A DNA stretch of 54,131 nt from Lingula anatina (GCF_001039355.2 NW_019774580.1:238446-292576); one strand, 5' to 3'; positions 23,101-36,409 are shown, numbered from the stretch's first letter. Numbers and translations are program-made. Notes: generated by a model not told the origin, from the sequence alone.

Positions 23101-26100
23101 AAAAACTAAAGAAGTTTAAAGAAAAAATAGAAAATTTGGCTCACTTTAAATCTTTACAAAATATAATGTATTCTTTTGCATAGTTATCCATTCAAACTAA
23201 AGATTAAATTTAAAAATGCTTTAAACAAGGGGATAATATTTTTTCTTTCCACTTCCAGAGTTTCGAGATTTGAATGCTTTAAATGTACCAACACATGACA
23301 GAAAACATCAACTAAAAGCTAAAGAACTTTGTGGTCAAGCCACCAATTTAGTCCAAGACCTAGTGCAAGGATTGGCCAACTATTACACTTATGTGGAACA
23401 GAGGACTAAGATTTACCCTGCAGATGGCCAGATTGAACCATACAGTGAGGTCAACAAAAAGGTCTGTGTGTTCATTCATAATCATTGTGGCATTATAAAC
23501 ACTAGATTGAAAATTTAATGAATGGCCATATTTGAACTTCAGCATGGACATATAGATTGTAATACAATTACAGAATTATAGCTTACAAGTGTGTTCAAAG
23601 TATGTACATGTAGTAAAGAATATTTTATAAAGCCATATCAATAAAGCATGTTATAATAGGTCTGATTATAAACAGATGTTCTCCACTCTCCTTATGTGAT
23701 TATAACCCAAAGCTAAAATGTGGCAAAAAGCTTTAACTTTATGCTCATCATGTTTTATCTATTGTCTTTTAGTTTTGCCAGTATCTACATGAAAACATGC
23801 AATATTTGAGGCCAGTAGAGCAATCATTTAGAGCTTTTTACAACAGCTTGAAAGAGGATGCCCTGACAACTCTGGTAAAACTACATATATAATGTTTACA
23901 GTTAAAAAAGTTCAGTCTGCCTCCTTGACTATTTTGACCATCAGCAACAAATTTATTGCATATTTTCTGAAATTTCTCAAGTCAAAAACTTCAAGAGTCA
24001 TCAAGCAGTTGACCATCAAATAAAAAATGATGAGATTACATTTGAAAAGTTGTCAGTTGAAGACTTTAAGTCTATCTTCTGCCAGTTTGGACCATTAGTG
24101 ACAGATTGGTGTGATGAGATTTTCCATGTTCTGAGATTGATTAATGAAAAGAAGTCTTTAAGAAAAAAGGCAAGTAACATATAATAATGTATAAAAATTC
24201 CTACATTGATAAACTGGATATTGAGTACGTAATTGAGACGTACAGTTTTAAATGTTGAATTGACTTCTTTCCAGGAAACTGCCATGGGTCTCCAAGAATT
24301 TGCCCATCATTTTACAAACTTTGTGGCATACAGCAATAAGATAATGCCGTACCAGTTATTGAGGTACTTCTTATGCTCTATATCAATTCACTGTTAATAA
24401 GGCCCCCTTTCACACCGAATGGTACTAGTACACTCGTACTGAATTTGCCCATTGTGATTTAACTCAATTTTCTTCATTGCATACAGTGCTGTTTTTGTTA
24501 TTGGCTACCAGTCCATGTAAGGTATATGGCATATATTACTGTTTGATTTTAATACAGTGTTGGTTTTTATCTGCAGCCTGGAAGAGGAGTGTTCATTATC
24601 TTCCTGTCCTGAGGCCCTGGCTGCCAAGAATAAGGAACTTTACTCTGTAGTGCAGAAGCTCAGTGCAGTACTCAACAAGATACAGACTTATGTGGCTGTC
24701 ATTGCTCAGCAAAGTAAGAATACACTGAAAGATAGAGTAGATGGCAGAAGTACTTCAGCTGAGCTGCAGCTAAATGCCACATTTTTTCAAGATTTGCTAT
24801 CCACAATATGATTATATTTGTGAAAGTATATATTTGGATCTTTTTAAAGACAAGAAAACCAAGAAAAGAATTGTTTTTCAGATAGTGTAGTTGCAATAAT
24901 AGAAAATACTCAGTAATAATAATAAATGCCATACTGTCTTGATTATTTTTTTAAGGCACTGTATCTTGTGACCACCCAAAAACCAACCAAGCCATTTTCT
25001 TTGAACAGCTGTCGGGTGGTCTGGAGCTTTTCCACACAGTTTTGAAAGGTGAGTGTTATGCTCTGCCACGTGTTCAGTCCTGGGTTATTTTGGGGAAAAT
25101 CTAGAAAGATAAGACATAACCAAGTGAATCATTTATGCAAAACAAACAACAAATTTAACAATATTTTTTTACTCACACTTGTTAGGCCTTCATTTGGAAT
25201 ATTTTGTTTTTGTGCATTTAGACTTCTTTATTTCTTGCTCCTTTGTATGACTATGTTTGTCATAGTCATGGAGTTGATTTTTAACTAAGTATAATTTACA
25301 TTCAGAGCTATCTACTACTTACAATGCCAAGGTGACATTAGAACACCAGCTGCCCACTGCCCCTTCTAAACTGAAGACCACAGATGAGTGTGTCATGTCT
25401 GCTTTAGTGCACTTACAAAAATGTGCTGGGAAAGTGAGTAATTCATTACATATTATGTGAAAATTTAACTTTGAGTTGGAAAATCTTTCTAGTTCTGGCT
25501 GTTTTTTTCCACATTATGATGTAACTTACATTTTACATTGATTTGGGTTGAATTTTTTTCTCATTTTGCAGTTTGCCAACTTCATGCGGACCAACCTGGA
25601 GTTCTTCTGTGCTACAGCAGGTTATCGCACTCGAGGTAGTAGTATATCCACCAATGAGTCCATGGAGGGTCCAAAGTCCAGCCCCGTGGTGGGAGCTCTG
25701 AGGCAGAAGTCTGCTAACTACATGGCTTCATTACATAGGGTATGTAAACTAACAGATTGCACTGAGTGTTGTAGATGAGTATAAAAAAGGTAGAAAAGAT
25801 TTGAGCATTTTGGAATGATGTGTGCAGTACTTTCAGTTTATAATTGCATTGAAGTAGCTGTACTGTTTCTTCAGTTTTATTTTATAATCATTTTCATTCT
25901 AATATATTGGTGTCTTCTGGTTACATTTAGGGGCTAATTTTGCTGTTTTTGATAATCATACGTAATTGAAATTTATATTGTTATGGCTTTTATTCTTGGT
26001 AATGGTGTGACTTTTGAGAATACTGAAGATTTTTAGTAATACTTTTAAGTTAAAATTTTACTGTTAAAAGACATATCTATTTTGATTTTCTTGCTCTAGC

Positions 26101-28841
26101 AAAGTCCAGAGTCAGTACCATACAGGGTTGCAGTTGAAAACAGAAGAACCCTGCTTAGTTCTACAGAGAGCAGGGACAGCCTAGCTCAACAAGTTAGTGA
26201 AGTCCTAATCTACTTCTGAATAATCATTCAGAGACACTGTACCTTTTGTTCTTTTAAACATAATGCGAATAATGTATCCTAATAGTGCTTCATTCTTGAG
26301 CACAGATAACTGTGTGATCCATGTACGAGTTGTTTACTACCTCTGCCATTAGAAGGGGATGAAGGGTAATTAACTTCATGTGTTCTACGCAAATTCTGAT
26401 GACATATGCAGAATAGATGTTATTAAAAATGAAAGAAGTGTCTTCAGTTTAAAGGAAACTAGGTCTCTCAATATTTTAAAGCATTTTTAATTGCCAAATC
26501 AGCACTCTTTTGACAATGGGCATTTGCATACTGAAATTGGTAAATGGTAAAACTTAATTCCACCAGGTCACAAATTTCCAAGAGCGTACTAAGAAATTAG
26601 AACAAGATAAGGAGCACTGGATGTTGGAGTCCCAGCTGATGAAGATGAAGTATGACAAGGAGATGCAGGTGAGAGAGTTGTGCATTTGATTTCATATTAT
26701 CTTCATTGTGTTGAATAAGTTCACAAAAAATCATTATGACTGTTTCAACTCAAATATGTATATTTTGCTATTCTCTCTGTTTCTGTTTTAATGCTTACAC
26801 ATGCACATGTTATATAATTTCATATTTGGGGATGCACTGGCTTGATTTGACATGTGCAGACAAGCCCAAATAATAAAAAATGTGATCGAATACAAAAACA
26901 AACATTGTTACCATAATATTATTCCTTTGGAATTAGCATTGTTTTTTCATTCCAAAATTTTCAGAAAGTGGCAGAACTTGAGAAACAGTTAGCAAGGACA
27001 TCCACATCTGCTGGCTCTCTAGAGGATAACATGGACAGGGGGCTCCTCCCCCAACCCCAGGCATCACCACAGCCAGCTATGTTCATAGAGACTAGCATGG
27101 TGTGCATACTTATTATATTATTATGAACATTATCAGAAATGAATTTTCTCTTTATGAAAATTATTATACCTACAGTTTAAATTATCTTTACTATGTGTGT
27201 GTGTACATGCACGCATGTGTTTGTGTGTGTGTGTGTGTGATGAAGATAAAAAAATTTGCCAAAATGTAAATTGATTTGTGGATCAGATAGCATAAAATGG
27301 CTTTTCATCATCTGAATTACACATAAAATACATATATTTATAGAGGCAGGGAAGCATGTGTCTATCAGTTAAACAGATCTATCTGTATTCTTAGCTTGGT
27401 CAGCTGGAGACATCAAAGGGTGGTTTAGATGACCAGGCTACCAGGGAGGAGCTGATTAAGAAGCACTACATGCAGAGGATAGACCAGCTGACGTCCCAGC
27501 TCCAGATGGCTGACAGCAAGGCTGTTCAGGTCCATGCTGAGGTAATGCATTAACAATAGTGAATAACGAGGTTAATTTTGTAAACTCTGGATGAAGGTAA
27601 TTTATGTCTCCACGATCTAAGCTGATTTAAGTAATAGGACATGCCAGTTAAAACAAACAAACTCAAATTCAAGTTAGAACAAGCTCAAGTATAATGTTCG
27701 AAATTTGGCCGTAATGTTATTGTAAGCTTTTCCATCTACTGCAACTGCAGTCTTGTTTGAAGTGTTCATCGCAGTGTGAAGAAAAGCTCCAGTAGAAACC
27801 TTTCAATACTTTTCACTTGATGTAACTTATGTAAATTATGTAGAGGTTGTAAAAACTAATGATCCATCTCCATAATTTCAGTTGGTTATTAATTTCAGCT
27901 CATGCTGATTGTATATTTACATGGAAGTGGTGTATTAAAAATGATGACATGTATTTTGTATGGATGGTTTCATTTACAGTGTAAAGCGCTACACAAAAGA
28001 TTATCATTGGCAGAGAAGGCGAAAGTAAAAACTCAGGAAGAAATAAGGACTGCAAATCAGTCTGTCACACAACTCAAGGTAACATTTTCAAGTGCCTAGA
28101 AAAGTTAAGAAATTTATAATCTGTTACCACTCTTAAACTTGCATGAATTTTAATATTTCTCCCTGCCACCCAGTACTGTGACAAGATTTAAAAAAATCTT
28201 TGGTTAATAAATTATGGAAACATTTGTATACCAATACATGATAGCATAGCACTCGCACATATAATACAACAAGGGTTATGTTAATGATCCATTTTTATTT
28301 ATGTAACAGCAACAGATTTAAGAACATAAATATTGAAATTGTGAATTCTATAAAATATCTTTGTCAGGATGAACTGCAAACTACAACCAAAAACTATGAA
28401 AGCCAGTTAAGCACTATGAGCGATCACTTGGCAGCTATGAATGAAAGGCTGATGCAACAGCAGGATGAGATTGAAGAATACAAAGCACGGTTGGGTGCTA
28501 AGGTAACAGTACAATTATACAATTCCATCTCCTAAAATTGACACCACACATGTCGGGACTATTATCATAATACAAAGGTGTACACTTGATTTAATGAGGA
28601 TTGTAATTCTTATGAAAAAGACTTTGGTGTGATAGTTGCTCGATTCCATTTTTTTTTTACAAAGATAGGCCAAACAAAGGAACAAAAAAGCCATTCAGAA
28701 TTTTGGAGAACAGGCTTTTTTTTTTTCTTTTTTTTTTTTGCTTTTATACCAATGCTATGCTCAATAAAAAGTTTTCAGTTAATATTAAATTTTAAAATTT
28801 TCAATTTTCTATTTCAGATTAAAAAAGGAAAGACCAAGTAG
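20178..28841 (+). CDS. PPP1R21: PPP1R21 (KLRAQ motif protein, FERRY complex subunit Fy-2), 20 exons, 781 aa
   Basis: Exons: 20178-20231, 20572-20640, 20861-21007, 21600-21701, 22334-22557, 22797-22891, 23259-23461, 23773-23874, 24275-24363, 24577-24713, 24956-25048, 25306-25433, 25572-25739, 26100-26192, 26567-26668, 26965-27099, 27395-27541, 27980-28078, 28368-28502, 28818-28841. The sum is 2346 nt, 781 codons plus stop; human is about 780 aa. The start MAADLQSKYQKLASEYAKLR gives the KLRAQ motif across the exon 1/2 junction. Coiled coil follows (FRNQQLTKRVEILQSEL; KIEENERLH), then the conserved central block (NALNVPTHDRKHQLK; MPYQLLSLEEEC), an SSTESR..LAQQ segment and a C-terminal coiled coil (MSDHLAAMNERL), ending in a Lys-rich tail. 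The family product is a subunit of the five-subunit Rab5-effector FERRY complex that links mRNAs to early endosomes. The gene converges with TTC27. Confidence 0.95.
22894..23328 (+). repeat. 218 bp tandem duplication creating a decoy copy of PPP1R21 exon 7
   Basis: Units 22894-23111 and 23112-23328 match through intron 6 and the first ~70 bp of exon 7. The upstream unit has its own acceptor (ttccag, pseudo-exon start 23046) and reads in frame: FQDFNALNVPTHERKHQLKT, then KEV and a stop at 23116. Only the downstream unit continues into the full exon. Confidence 0.85.
24030..24185 (+). other. Coding-like segment inside PPP1R21 intron 8, unassigned
   Basis: A plus-strand frame without ATG reads ITFEKLSVEDFKSIFCQFGP, then LVTDWCDEIFHVLRLINEKK and SLRKKASN before a stop. 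Composition and absence of stops look protein-like, but there is no clear acceptor and the family length is already complete without it. It could be a fossil transposon or foreign exon. Confidence 0.3.
27195..27240 (+). repeat. (TG)n microsatellite
   Basis: An interrupted tgtgtg run lies within PPP1R21 intron 16, broken by tacatgcacgca. Confidence 0.85.
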
Positions 28842-30104
28842 GACTTATTTTCAAAGGATAAGATATCGAAGTGATTGTTAATGTGACAAATATGCCAGAG
28901 ATTTCAACTAGATTCATTAAGGTGGAGATTGTTGTTGTCTGTGTAAACGGTGCACAAATATCATCACATCATACAGGATATCTAGTCTAATCATTTCAGT
29001 ACTGTAAGGATGTCATTTAATGAGTCATTTTCATTTTTTTAATCAATGCAATGTAGTGAATGTGTACCAGCAATGTTTTGTCTTTTATTTTGTAAAAGAA
29101 GTCTTTTAATTGAGTTTGTTTCAAGATTCAACCCTCTTTACATTGTGGTCACTGAACACAATTTGAGGTCTTTTAATTTTTTGCTGTAATTAATGTTGGG
29201 GCAGGAGTACAATATGAGAGACACTTACTCTACACAATTCTGCTGAATACAAAGTTTTCATTAAAATTTATCAGTACACAACTGGGGTGTACCTTTGATC
29301 TTTTGCAAAAATAAATTTACAATTTTTTTTATTTGAGGGATTAATGGTAAGTGGGCTATAATTACATCAATGAGTATTTCTAAGAATAATGTTGGTTGAC
29401 TCAGTCTTGTGAGCTTGGCAACTTGATGGTGCTTCCCCTTTCATTTGATTAACGGTCATAATCAATTTGTTGATGTTTTTTACACTGTATAACACAATTG
29501 TGCACATGTAATATGTCTCCATTATTTTTGCTATAAAATATTCCAACAATAAATTGTGTTGTCAAGTGCTTATTAACAGTATGATCTGAAGTTTACAATC
29601 ATATTATATTTATAACATGTAAAAAAATTTATGTAAGAAGTGTATTTGCTCCAAAGATATCAAATAAGTTTCCTCAATTATTCAGACTCCTCTTTTGCTG
29701 CTTACATTTAATATTAGTGGACATGTTTGTTGTAAATTTAAGACTTGACCCATTGTAGAGAAGTGTTTTAAGATAGATACGCAGTCTCACATTATAGTGT
29801 TGATTGCACCACACAAAGAGACTAGTGAAAGTCATCTTCCTGCTTTTGGTGTAGGGTTGTTCTCCAGTATCTAGATCAGAAATATAATTTATTGGTCACA
29901 ATAAAGGGATTTATGTGTGATGAGGGTATTAATGTGATGTAAGATGCCCAGGGAAACTCCCAGAGACTAAGATAAGCTCCAGATGTTTCTTCCCTAATTA
30001 CAGACAGGATGTCTTCGCTTTGTATTTCACGCTGTTAAGTTAATTACTACCAAGTGACACTGGTCAGATACCAGTATAGCAAAACCTGATTGGACAGTAC
30101 AACC
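28842..30104. other. PPP1R21 3' UTR and flank
   Basis: The stop codon at 28839-28841 is followed by AT-rich sequence with candidate poly(A) signals (aataaa near 29311 and near 29549). Further right lies ordinary intergenic DNA up to the duplicated 650 bp block. Confidence 0.55.
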
Positions 30105-30754
30105 TAGTCTCATTATGATCAGCCAATCAGAATCATAAGGAGTTCAGCTTCACCAAGAACAAAGAACACTCTCTCTCACTTCCTTAGAAAATTTTAACCT
30201 AGTAGTACATGCTCAGGAGAGAAAAGTTTTTAGTGAATTTCATAAAGTTTCTCAAACCCAACCCTGTCCCTCCCTAATGTTCCCTGATTAATTAACACTA
30301 CAAAACAATTATTAATTCTATGTATCATTATTATATGTATGGTATTTATGTTTAGAAACATTTGACATATAGGTAAGCCTCTATGTGTTAGCAGTTCTCA
30401 TTTTGTTTAAGTCAACATACAGGGCATAACCTTAGCATAGGGCACATATGGCAGTTATAAGGCCAAGAGAGACAACTCGATTAGTGGGCTGTCAGAGCAT
30501 TGAGGAAACCTACGTCCCCTTCCTGAAGGGTAGGGGTTGCGCAGCTCGCTCTCAGCCTCGGCCGAATTTTGGACATAAAATTTATCTAAAACATATTGCC
30601 ATGTGTGGGCCCTTTTTCCCTCCATCTTTGCTGAAATGTAAATTATATCTTTAAGCTTGAAAATTATATAACATGCATGATTGTCATTCATAGATTTATA
30701 TCTAACTCTCAGTATTTTTCATTCGTACTTTGAACATTAATCAAAGTGCAAATG
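30105..30754. repeat. 650 bp duplicated block, copy C1
   Basis: This block recurs at 37919-38568 in direct orientation, with about a dozen visible differences. It lies between the convergent 3' ends of PPP1R21 and TTC27. It includes a GC-rich core (gcagctcgctctcagcctcg). A 68-aa plus frame and a 78-aa minus frame are kept in both copies, but neither is recognisable, and near-identity alone explains this. An AATAAA follows at about 30758. Confidence 0.85.
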
Positions 30755-30907
30755 TCAATAAAATGACATTTTCAACCTACATCTATTTGATTCTGTTGTT
30801 TTGTGTATGATAACAAAATTTGACAGCAAACTAGCCGCGGCGACTCCTCTCAATTCATGCACTCATAAATGGCTTTAAACGAACGAAAAGTTTGAAATTC
30901 CAGAAAG

Positions 30908-33900
30908 TCAAGATGAGGATTTTAATCTTGTTAGCAACTGTTCTGTCTCCTGCAAGTGTTCCTCCAATTTGTTGTAGTCTTCTTGAAGTTCAGGCACCAC
31001 ACTCTCAGCAGATGTTGACTGCTTTTGCTGAAAAAAAAAGTTACCATGTAGCTCAGCTCAAATTTCAGAGAGAACTTTATACCCATATTGTTAAAATTGA
31101 ATTCGGGAAATGTCCATACGAACATCACTTTATGGACATGATCTGGCTAATATTTATAACTTGCAATCTAACATCATATGCAAAAATAAGTTGCAGTTGT
31201 AGTTTTAATATTGGATTAATGATCCTGCCCATCCATCTTAATACAGAAAATCTTTAAAAGAGAAACAACCTTTGACATAAGCCTGATGAAACTATGAAAT
31301 TTTTTTTTTTTTTTACAAAATAGATGATAAAATGCAAAAGGAATTTATCTTCATTGGCCAACAGAAACGATCTTTATAGCAAAGTAAATGTTTATGTCTA
31401 AAATAGTGCTGAATAAAATGCCCTACCTTAATTTTTGAGAGAACTCCTCTGAGCATCAGCTTGCAGCCAGAGGCTGTCTGTATGGCTGTGGCTGTATTCC
31501 CACACTTCTCACAGTAACTTGTGTATGCTGGAAAAATACATGACATATCCTAAAGAATAAACTTTTTATTTAATTTTTTTTTTTTTTTTTTTTTTTGCTT
31601 TTTTGCATAAAAGTGCAGGGTGTCTGAAAAGGATTTATATTATGTATTTTTTTTTAAATGGAAAATCTATCATAAAACCTATTTATTCAACTTTTCAGTA
31701 TACTTTATCTATTGGTTTATTAAAAAAAAAAAGGTTCTTTCAGACAGAAAGTGACACAAAAATAAAATATATCAATCACCTTCTGCTAACTGAATTGACC
31801 TCTTGCAGATTTTCTCACACTTGGAGACCTCTTTCTCCCAGTTTGCCACCAGTGTCAGACACCTGTGAGACTTCTGGAGGTGTTGTAGAGCTTTTTCCTC
31901 ATCTTCGAGAGACAAGTTCTCCTGTCCTTTAACTAGTTCACTGTAGGAGTACCAGATGGAGGCACTGTTTGTCACCTTAATAAAATTAATGGAAGTAAGA
32001 AGATATATTAATATATGTTTTTTCTTAAAAACTTAAGTGTGCTGATGATCAAAATGTACTTCTGAACTTAACATTTAATGTTTAAATTTTTTATGTCTAC
32101 CAAAAGCTAGTGATATATTCTACATAGATACTAAAAATATTATCACACAAACATAGTTACAAATATACAAAAAATCTCGTATAAGTTTACTGGTTACTGC
32201 TGTATATAGTACTGGTGCTTTACAGCCTGTTTTTTCATCCCTGAATTTTATCTTATAAAGCCTGGTCTGTTTCCATTGCAATATTCATCAGGTATATTAC
32301 ATAAACCTCTTATTTATTTTACCTTGGAAGTAATCCTTCCAAACAGTTCCAGGGCCTTGGGTCTTAGTTTGGAGGCTGGCTTGTCTTGGGCATCTGAAAG
32401 GTCCTCGTTGATGGCTTTCACTAAAATCTCTAAAACCTATCAAAAAGAACAATGAAAACATAAATACCAGTTCATATATTATTTAACAGAGGATACGGTT
32501 CAACTTTGAACAAAACTTCTAGAATCTGACAAAAAGATTGTGAAAACATCAAACTGTTTTTATATATAACCTAAAAAGAATTTCCAACCATAAAATTTGT
32601 CAGAAGAATGTTCATAGAATGCCATTTACCAAGGGATCTTCATGTTTATCTCTGATATCCAGAAGTCTGTGGTATGCTCTTATAAGATCTGTGAATTCAC
32701 CAACATCTGCAGCTGTCTGGAAAGAGCATTCAGTCACATGAATACACTATTCAATTATCAAGAAATTAATGTGTAAAAATAAAATAATACGCGAGAGTTC
32801 AGTCCATAGGACTTATGCAAACCAATATACCAGTTTCTGTGGAAACAGATTAAAAAAATAGTAATTTTCAAATAGATGTAAAACTAAATAAATAAATAGA
32901 GAAGAACACACACACACACATATGTTACTTACTATTAATATGTTCTCCCATATCCTCCAGTTATTATAGTCACATTTTACTGCTTCTTGGAGTGTCCTGA
33001 ATGCTCTTTCTCTGAAAAAAAATTACAGCATTTTCTCACAAAAAATGTCTGTTACATTTTTCAAAATAGTTTTGTTTAAAATACCGATTACAAAATATTG
33101 CAAGGTGAATTGGTTCAAAGTAATAGACTTATAACTGATTACCATAATCATTTGTTTATAGACAAAAGGGCCTTTCCTGAAAGCAAATACTACTCCAAAA
33201 TTACTTTTTAACATTGAAAATGATTCTAAAACACAATTCTAATCAAGCCAAATAAAAATCAATCATGCCATTTGAAGCCATTTGAAGTATATTGACATGC
33301 TCAGACAGTAAAAAAAAAAAGAACTTACTTTTGACCTGATCGAATGTATGCAAGTGAAAGGTTATTCCAAGCTTCAAAATTCTGCAATGAAGAAAAAAAG
33401 TAAATATGCAGAAATTTGTGACAACTATCAAAGCACTTAGTTATGTGAGCATTGATGTTTGTTAATCTCAATTCTAAAAACCTTAAATATTACCACTATT
33501 CTTTTCTCTGCCCTAACCATAAATAATAAAATCTTAGTTGTGTAATAAAAAAGAAGTGTTCAAGAATCATCTTCTACAGCACCTCATGAAGACCTAACTA
33601 TTTGACTGGAGCATAAGATTCTTACATCACTTTCCAGTGTAACACAATTCCTGAATGCATTGGCAGCTTTCTTGAAATCTTGCACCAATAAACAAGCACA
33701 GCCACAGGAGTACCACACTGGGATCTGAACAGAAAAAAACATAAATAGTTTATTTTACTATTATCGTTGTTGTCGTTGTTGTTAAATAATCCGGCAACCC
33801 AAGGATAAATACATAGAAATTATATATAACAGCGCATGCACGCGCACACACACACACACAGTTTTTTTAACCTGCTCATTACTTGTAATGCCATATGTGG

Positions 33901-35346
33901 CTGGTAACGATGGATCTTTTCAATCCTGAATCCCTCTCATTTCTCTGGAGAGAATACAACCTAAGCTGCAGCACGTATGGAGCTGGGAATTCTCATTCAC
34001 GATAACTAGCACTACCAAATGACCATGATTCATTATAATAAAGTTCATGTGGCTGTCAGACATCCAGTTGAGATAACACAGCCACAAGTTCTTTGTTTCT
34101 AGACTATGTCAGCCAATACAGGGGCAGATCCAGAGATATTTTCTTACAGTCTTCCAAATTATTTTTGTTGATCTATCCTCCATTTTTGACTGTCTTTCGA
34201 CAGAAAAAATAGATATCCCTCAATGCAAACAGGAAAATCTGACCCTCTTCCGGAAGACCCAGAAGACGGCCTCAATCTGCCTCGGCAACAGATGGCTACC
34301 TCATCACTTGGGTGAACTGCCACTGGCCAGCCAAGTTTCCTGATAGTAGGACACAATGGCCTTACAGTGATAGTAATCATCTACTAACAGACAAGTCCAA
34401 AACTAAATTTTCAAAATGGTTCCACTCAGTGTTTGCCTCTTAGGAAAATTAGTTGCTGGACCGAAGGAAGTAACTGGACAGAATGTCTGCCAGTAGGGAA
34501 AACTTCTTGGACCATTCTGAAAGTTGTCTAACCCGGGCAGACGGTCCAGCCTTAATTTCTAACACTGGTTCCACTCTTGAATTAAAACTTTATTGCACAT
34601 GACAATGTAATCATCTTCACAAAACATAAGCTAAACTGTGTTCCACACTGAGGATAAAAAATTTTCAGACAGATTTGAAAACTACTTACTTCAGAATTTT
34701 TCAATATATGTGTGCCAACTGCAAATCACTAAAGCAAGCCTAACCTTTATCAACTCATTTTAACCCTTTTGAATTCATTCAAATACATAACCTCCCTAAC
34801 TTATCAAACTGTTCTCACTTGTGACATCACCTAACTTAAAACATGCTTACCTGCAGATAATTTATGCTCAAAGATTTCTCAAAGCATTCAATGCACTCTT
34901 TGTATTTCCCTGTCCTCAGGTACAAGAACCCAAGCAACTTCTGTGATCTGCCACTTCTAAAACAGTAGAGTAGATGTGGGCTAGAGACGAGGTACAATGC
35001 TATTTCATAATGAATATTGGGCAGCATCAACATATGCAATTTGTAAATAAAGAAAGAAACAACATGCTACTTGATAACAACATTTTCAATTTTTCTGAAA
35101 CTTTTTTCAAAAATTTTAAAGATTTCCTAAGTCAAACATATACTTTTCAAATGCACAATTCTCCAAGCATACCTGCCAGGTTTAATATAAGCATCATATC
35201 TATTCCAATCATTAAAAAGCAAACCTGTGATTAGACAATTCCCATGCTTTGTTATAATATTGTTCATCCTGTAGAACATCTCCCAGGTAGCACCACAAGT
35301 CTGGAGTTTCCTTAACTGCCAGCCTTTCACGAATCACTTTCTCCGC
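30908..35346 (-). CDS. TTC27: TTC27 (TPR domain protein), C-terminal ten exons only
   Basis: Exons in coding order: 35225-35346, 34851-34956, 33626-33724, 33329-33381, 32933-33011, 32630-32716, 32323-32436, 31780-31975, 31427-31527, 30908-31027; all phases agree. The product begins [20 protein letters not shown] and continues through TPR helices ([67 protein letters not shown]) and [20 protein letters not shown], ending LLTRLKSSS. These segments align with the second half of vertebrate TTC27 (about 840 aa). The family is a TPR protein related to yeast Emw1, thought to act as a chaperone partner. The first ~450 residues are not found upstream. The 35.7-42.8 kb flank is transposon-rich, and other genes follow, so the gene is broken, misassembled, or has its 5' part elsewhere. 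Confidence 0.9.
33838..33861 (+). repeat. (CA)n microsatellite
   Basis: A short gcgcacacacacacacac run lies in a TTC27 intron. Confidence 0.7.
34119..34282 (+). mobile_element. CAGGGGYGGAT MITE family, copy 4
   Basis: It starts caggggcagatccagag, carries tacagtcttccaaatta, ccatttttgactgtctttcg and ggaagacccagaagacggcc, and ends near caatctgcctcgg. It lies in the TTC27 intron between 33724 and 34851. The 3' end is degraded. Confidence 0.7.
34427..34567. mobile_element. 141 bp hAT-type MITE with perfect 8 bp target-site duplication
   Basis: The element begins cagtgtttgcctcttagg and ends ccttaatttctaacactg, whose inverse is cagtgttagaaattaagg. Both sides carry the 8 bp direct repeat gttccact (34419-34426 and 34568-34575). 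An 8 bp duplication with CAGTG ends is the hAT signature. It lies in a TTC27 intron. Confidence 0.85.
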
Positions 35347-35700
35347 CTGTAAAACAAAGGTGTAAAATACAGTACTGGCATTCAAAAAGATTTACTTGTT
35401 ATAATCCAGCAGAGTGCAGGATAGAAAAATACTGTCTTTCAACATTTGAGACTAAAATACAATCATTTAAACTCACCCGGAATTTTTAAAACACTATTTT
35501 TTAACATGCTACAAGAGATATTGCAAATGCAGATTTAAAAACCATCAACAAAGATGACCTCTGCTGCTTCTCTGAATGAGCGTGCTGAATCNAAGTGTGC
35601 AGTACGGATTTATTTGTTTAACAATGGCTTGTTCCATTTCAGGAGGGTAATCTGCTGTCTTTGTAGATAAAAGGGAAATAAATGGTTTATGAAATGAAAT
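35347..35700. other. Flank upstream of the last recognised TTC27 exon
   Basis: The expected next TTC27 coding exon (ending just before AEKVIRERL) was sought on the minus strand and not found. One ambiguous base lies at 35592. Confidence 0.45.
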
Positions 35701-35888
35701 AATTTTATTATTTTTGTGATGACTTTACAAACGTCCCTGTCGCTGCAATTTGATATATTCATTTATTCACGCAGGCTTTCCGATATCTCTCTTTCTCAAG
35801 TGCCCTGTCCCGCTAGGGCGTTGGCGATCATGGACTTCCACCTCTTCTTGTCCTTTGTGGTCTTCAACAGTTCTCGGTTTTTCTTGTA
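35701..35888 (-). mobile_element. 3' end of a non-LTR retrotransposon
   Basis: The minus frame ends YKKNRELLKTTKDKKRWKSM, then IANALAGQGT and a stop at 35796. A DRxRW-S...GxGT terminus is typical of LINE ORF2 proteins of the kind abundant in marine invertebrates. Only the last residues remain, so this is a remnant. Confidence 0.5.
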
Positions 35889-36409
35889 CAACAGAATGTA
35901 TTATATTTCTATTAGTTGTTCACAATGATTTTTTCTATGAGTTGTTCACAATGATTTTATTGTGAAATATAGATATCATGCGAAGAGTTATTATCCCTTT
36001 AAATGATGACGATCGGTCAATTCAAACTGAGTACTCATAATTTAAAAGAGAAAAGTGTCAGATACAATGCTAACTTCAACTTCAGATATAGTCTTAAAAG
36101 ATTCATTTTTTTATCCAAAAGATGTTAAAATGTGCAGAAATTTTCAACTGCTCTTTACTGCAGTCTTCCTCAGTGCTATTGTTTGACCACTAGGCGGAGT
36201 TGTGGTCAAAACAAAGTTGAAACTCAAGGGGACGTGCCACCCTGAATGTAAATGTACGTTGCAACAGATGTGTCGGATCACCCAGCCCCTCAAACACAAT
36301 ACAGAAAAGCAATAAACATGGCAGTTTTTTCTGTCGTGCACTGTGTTCTTTAAGTATATCTGCCTGGTACTGTGTTTTTGGAGTTCACGATCCTGCACAG
36401 AAAACTTAC
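35889..36409. other. Unassigned DNA between retroelement remnant and orphan exon
   Basis: Contains a repeated gagttgttcacaatgattt (35939-35956 and just upstream). No exon was recognised. Confidence 0.35.

Noticed and set aside
30448-30691. 68-aa plus and 78-aa minus frames conserved in both 650 bp blocks
   Set aside because: The two copies are about 98% identical at DNA level, so shared frames carry no evidence of selection. No homolog recognised.
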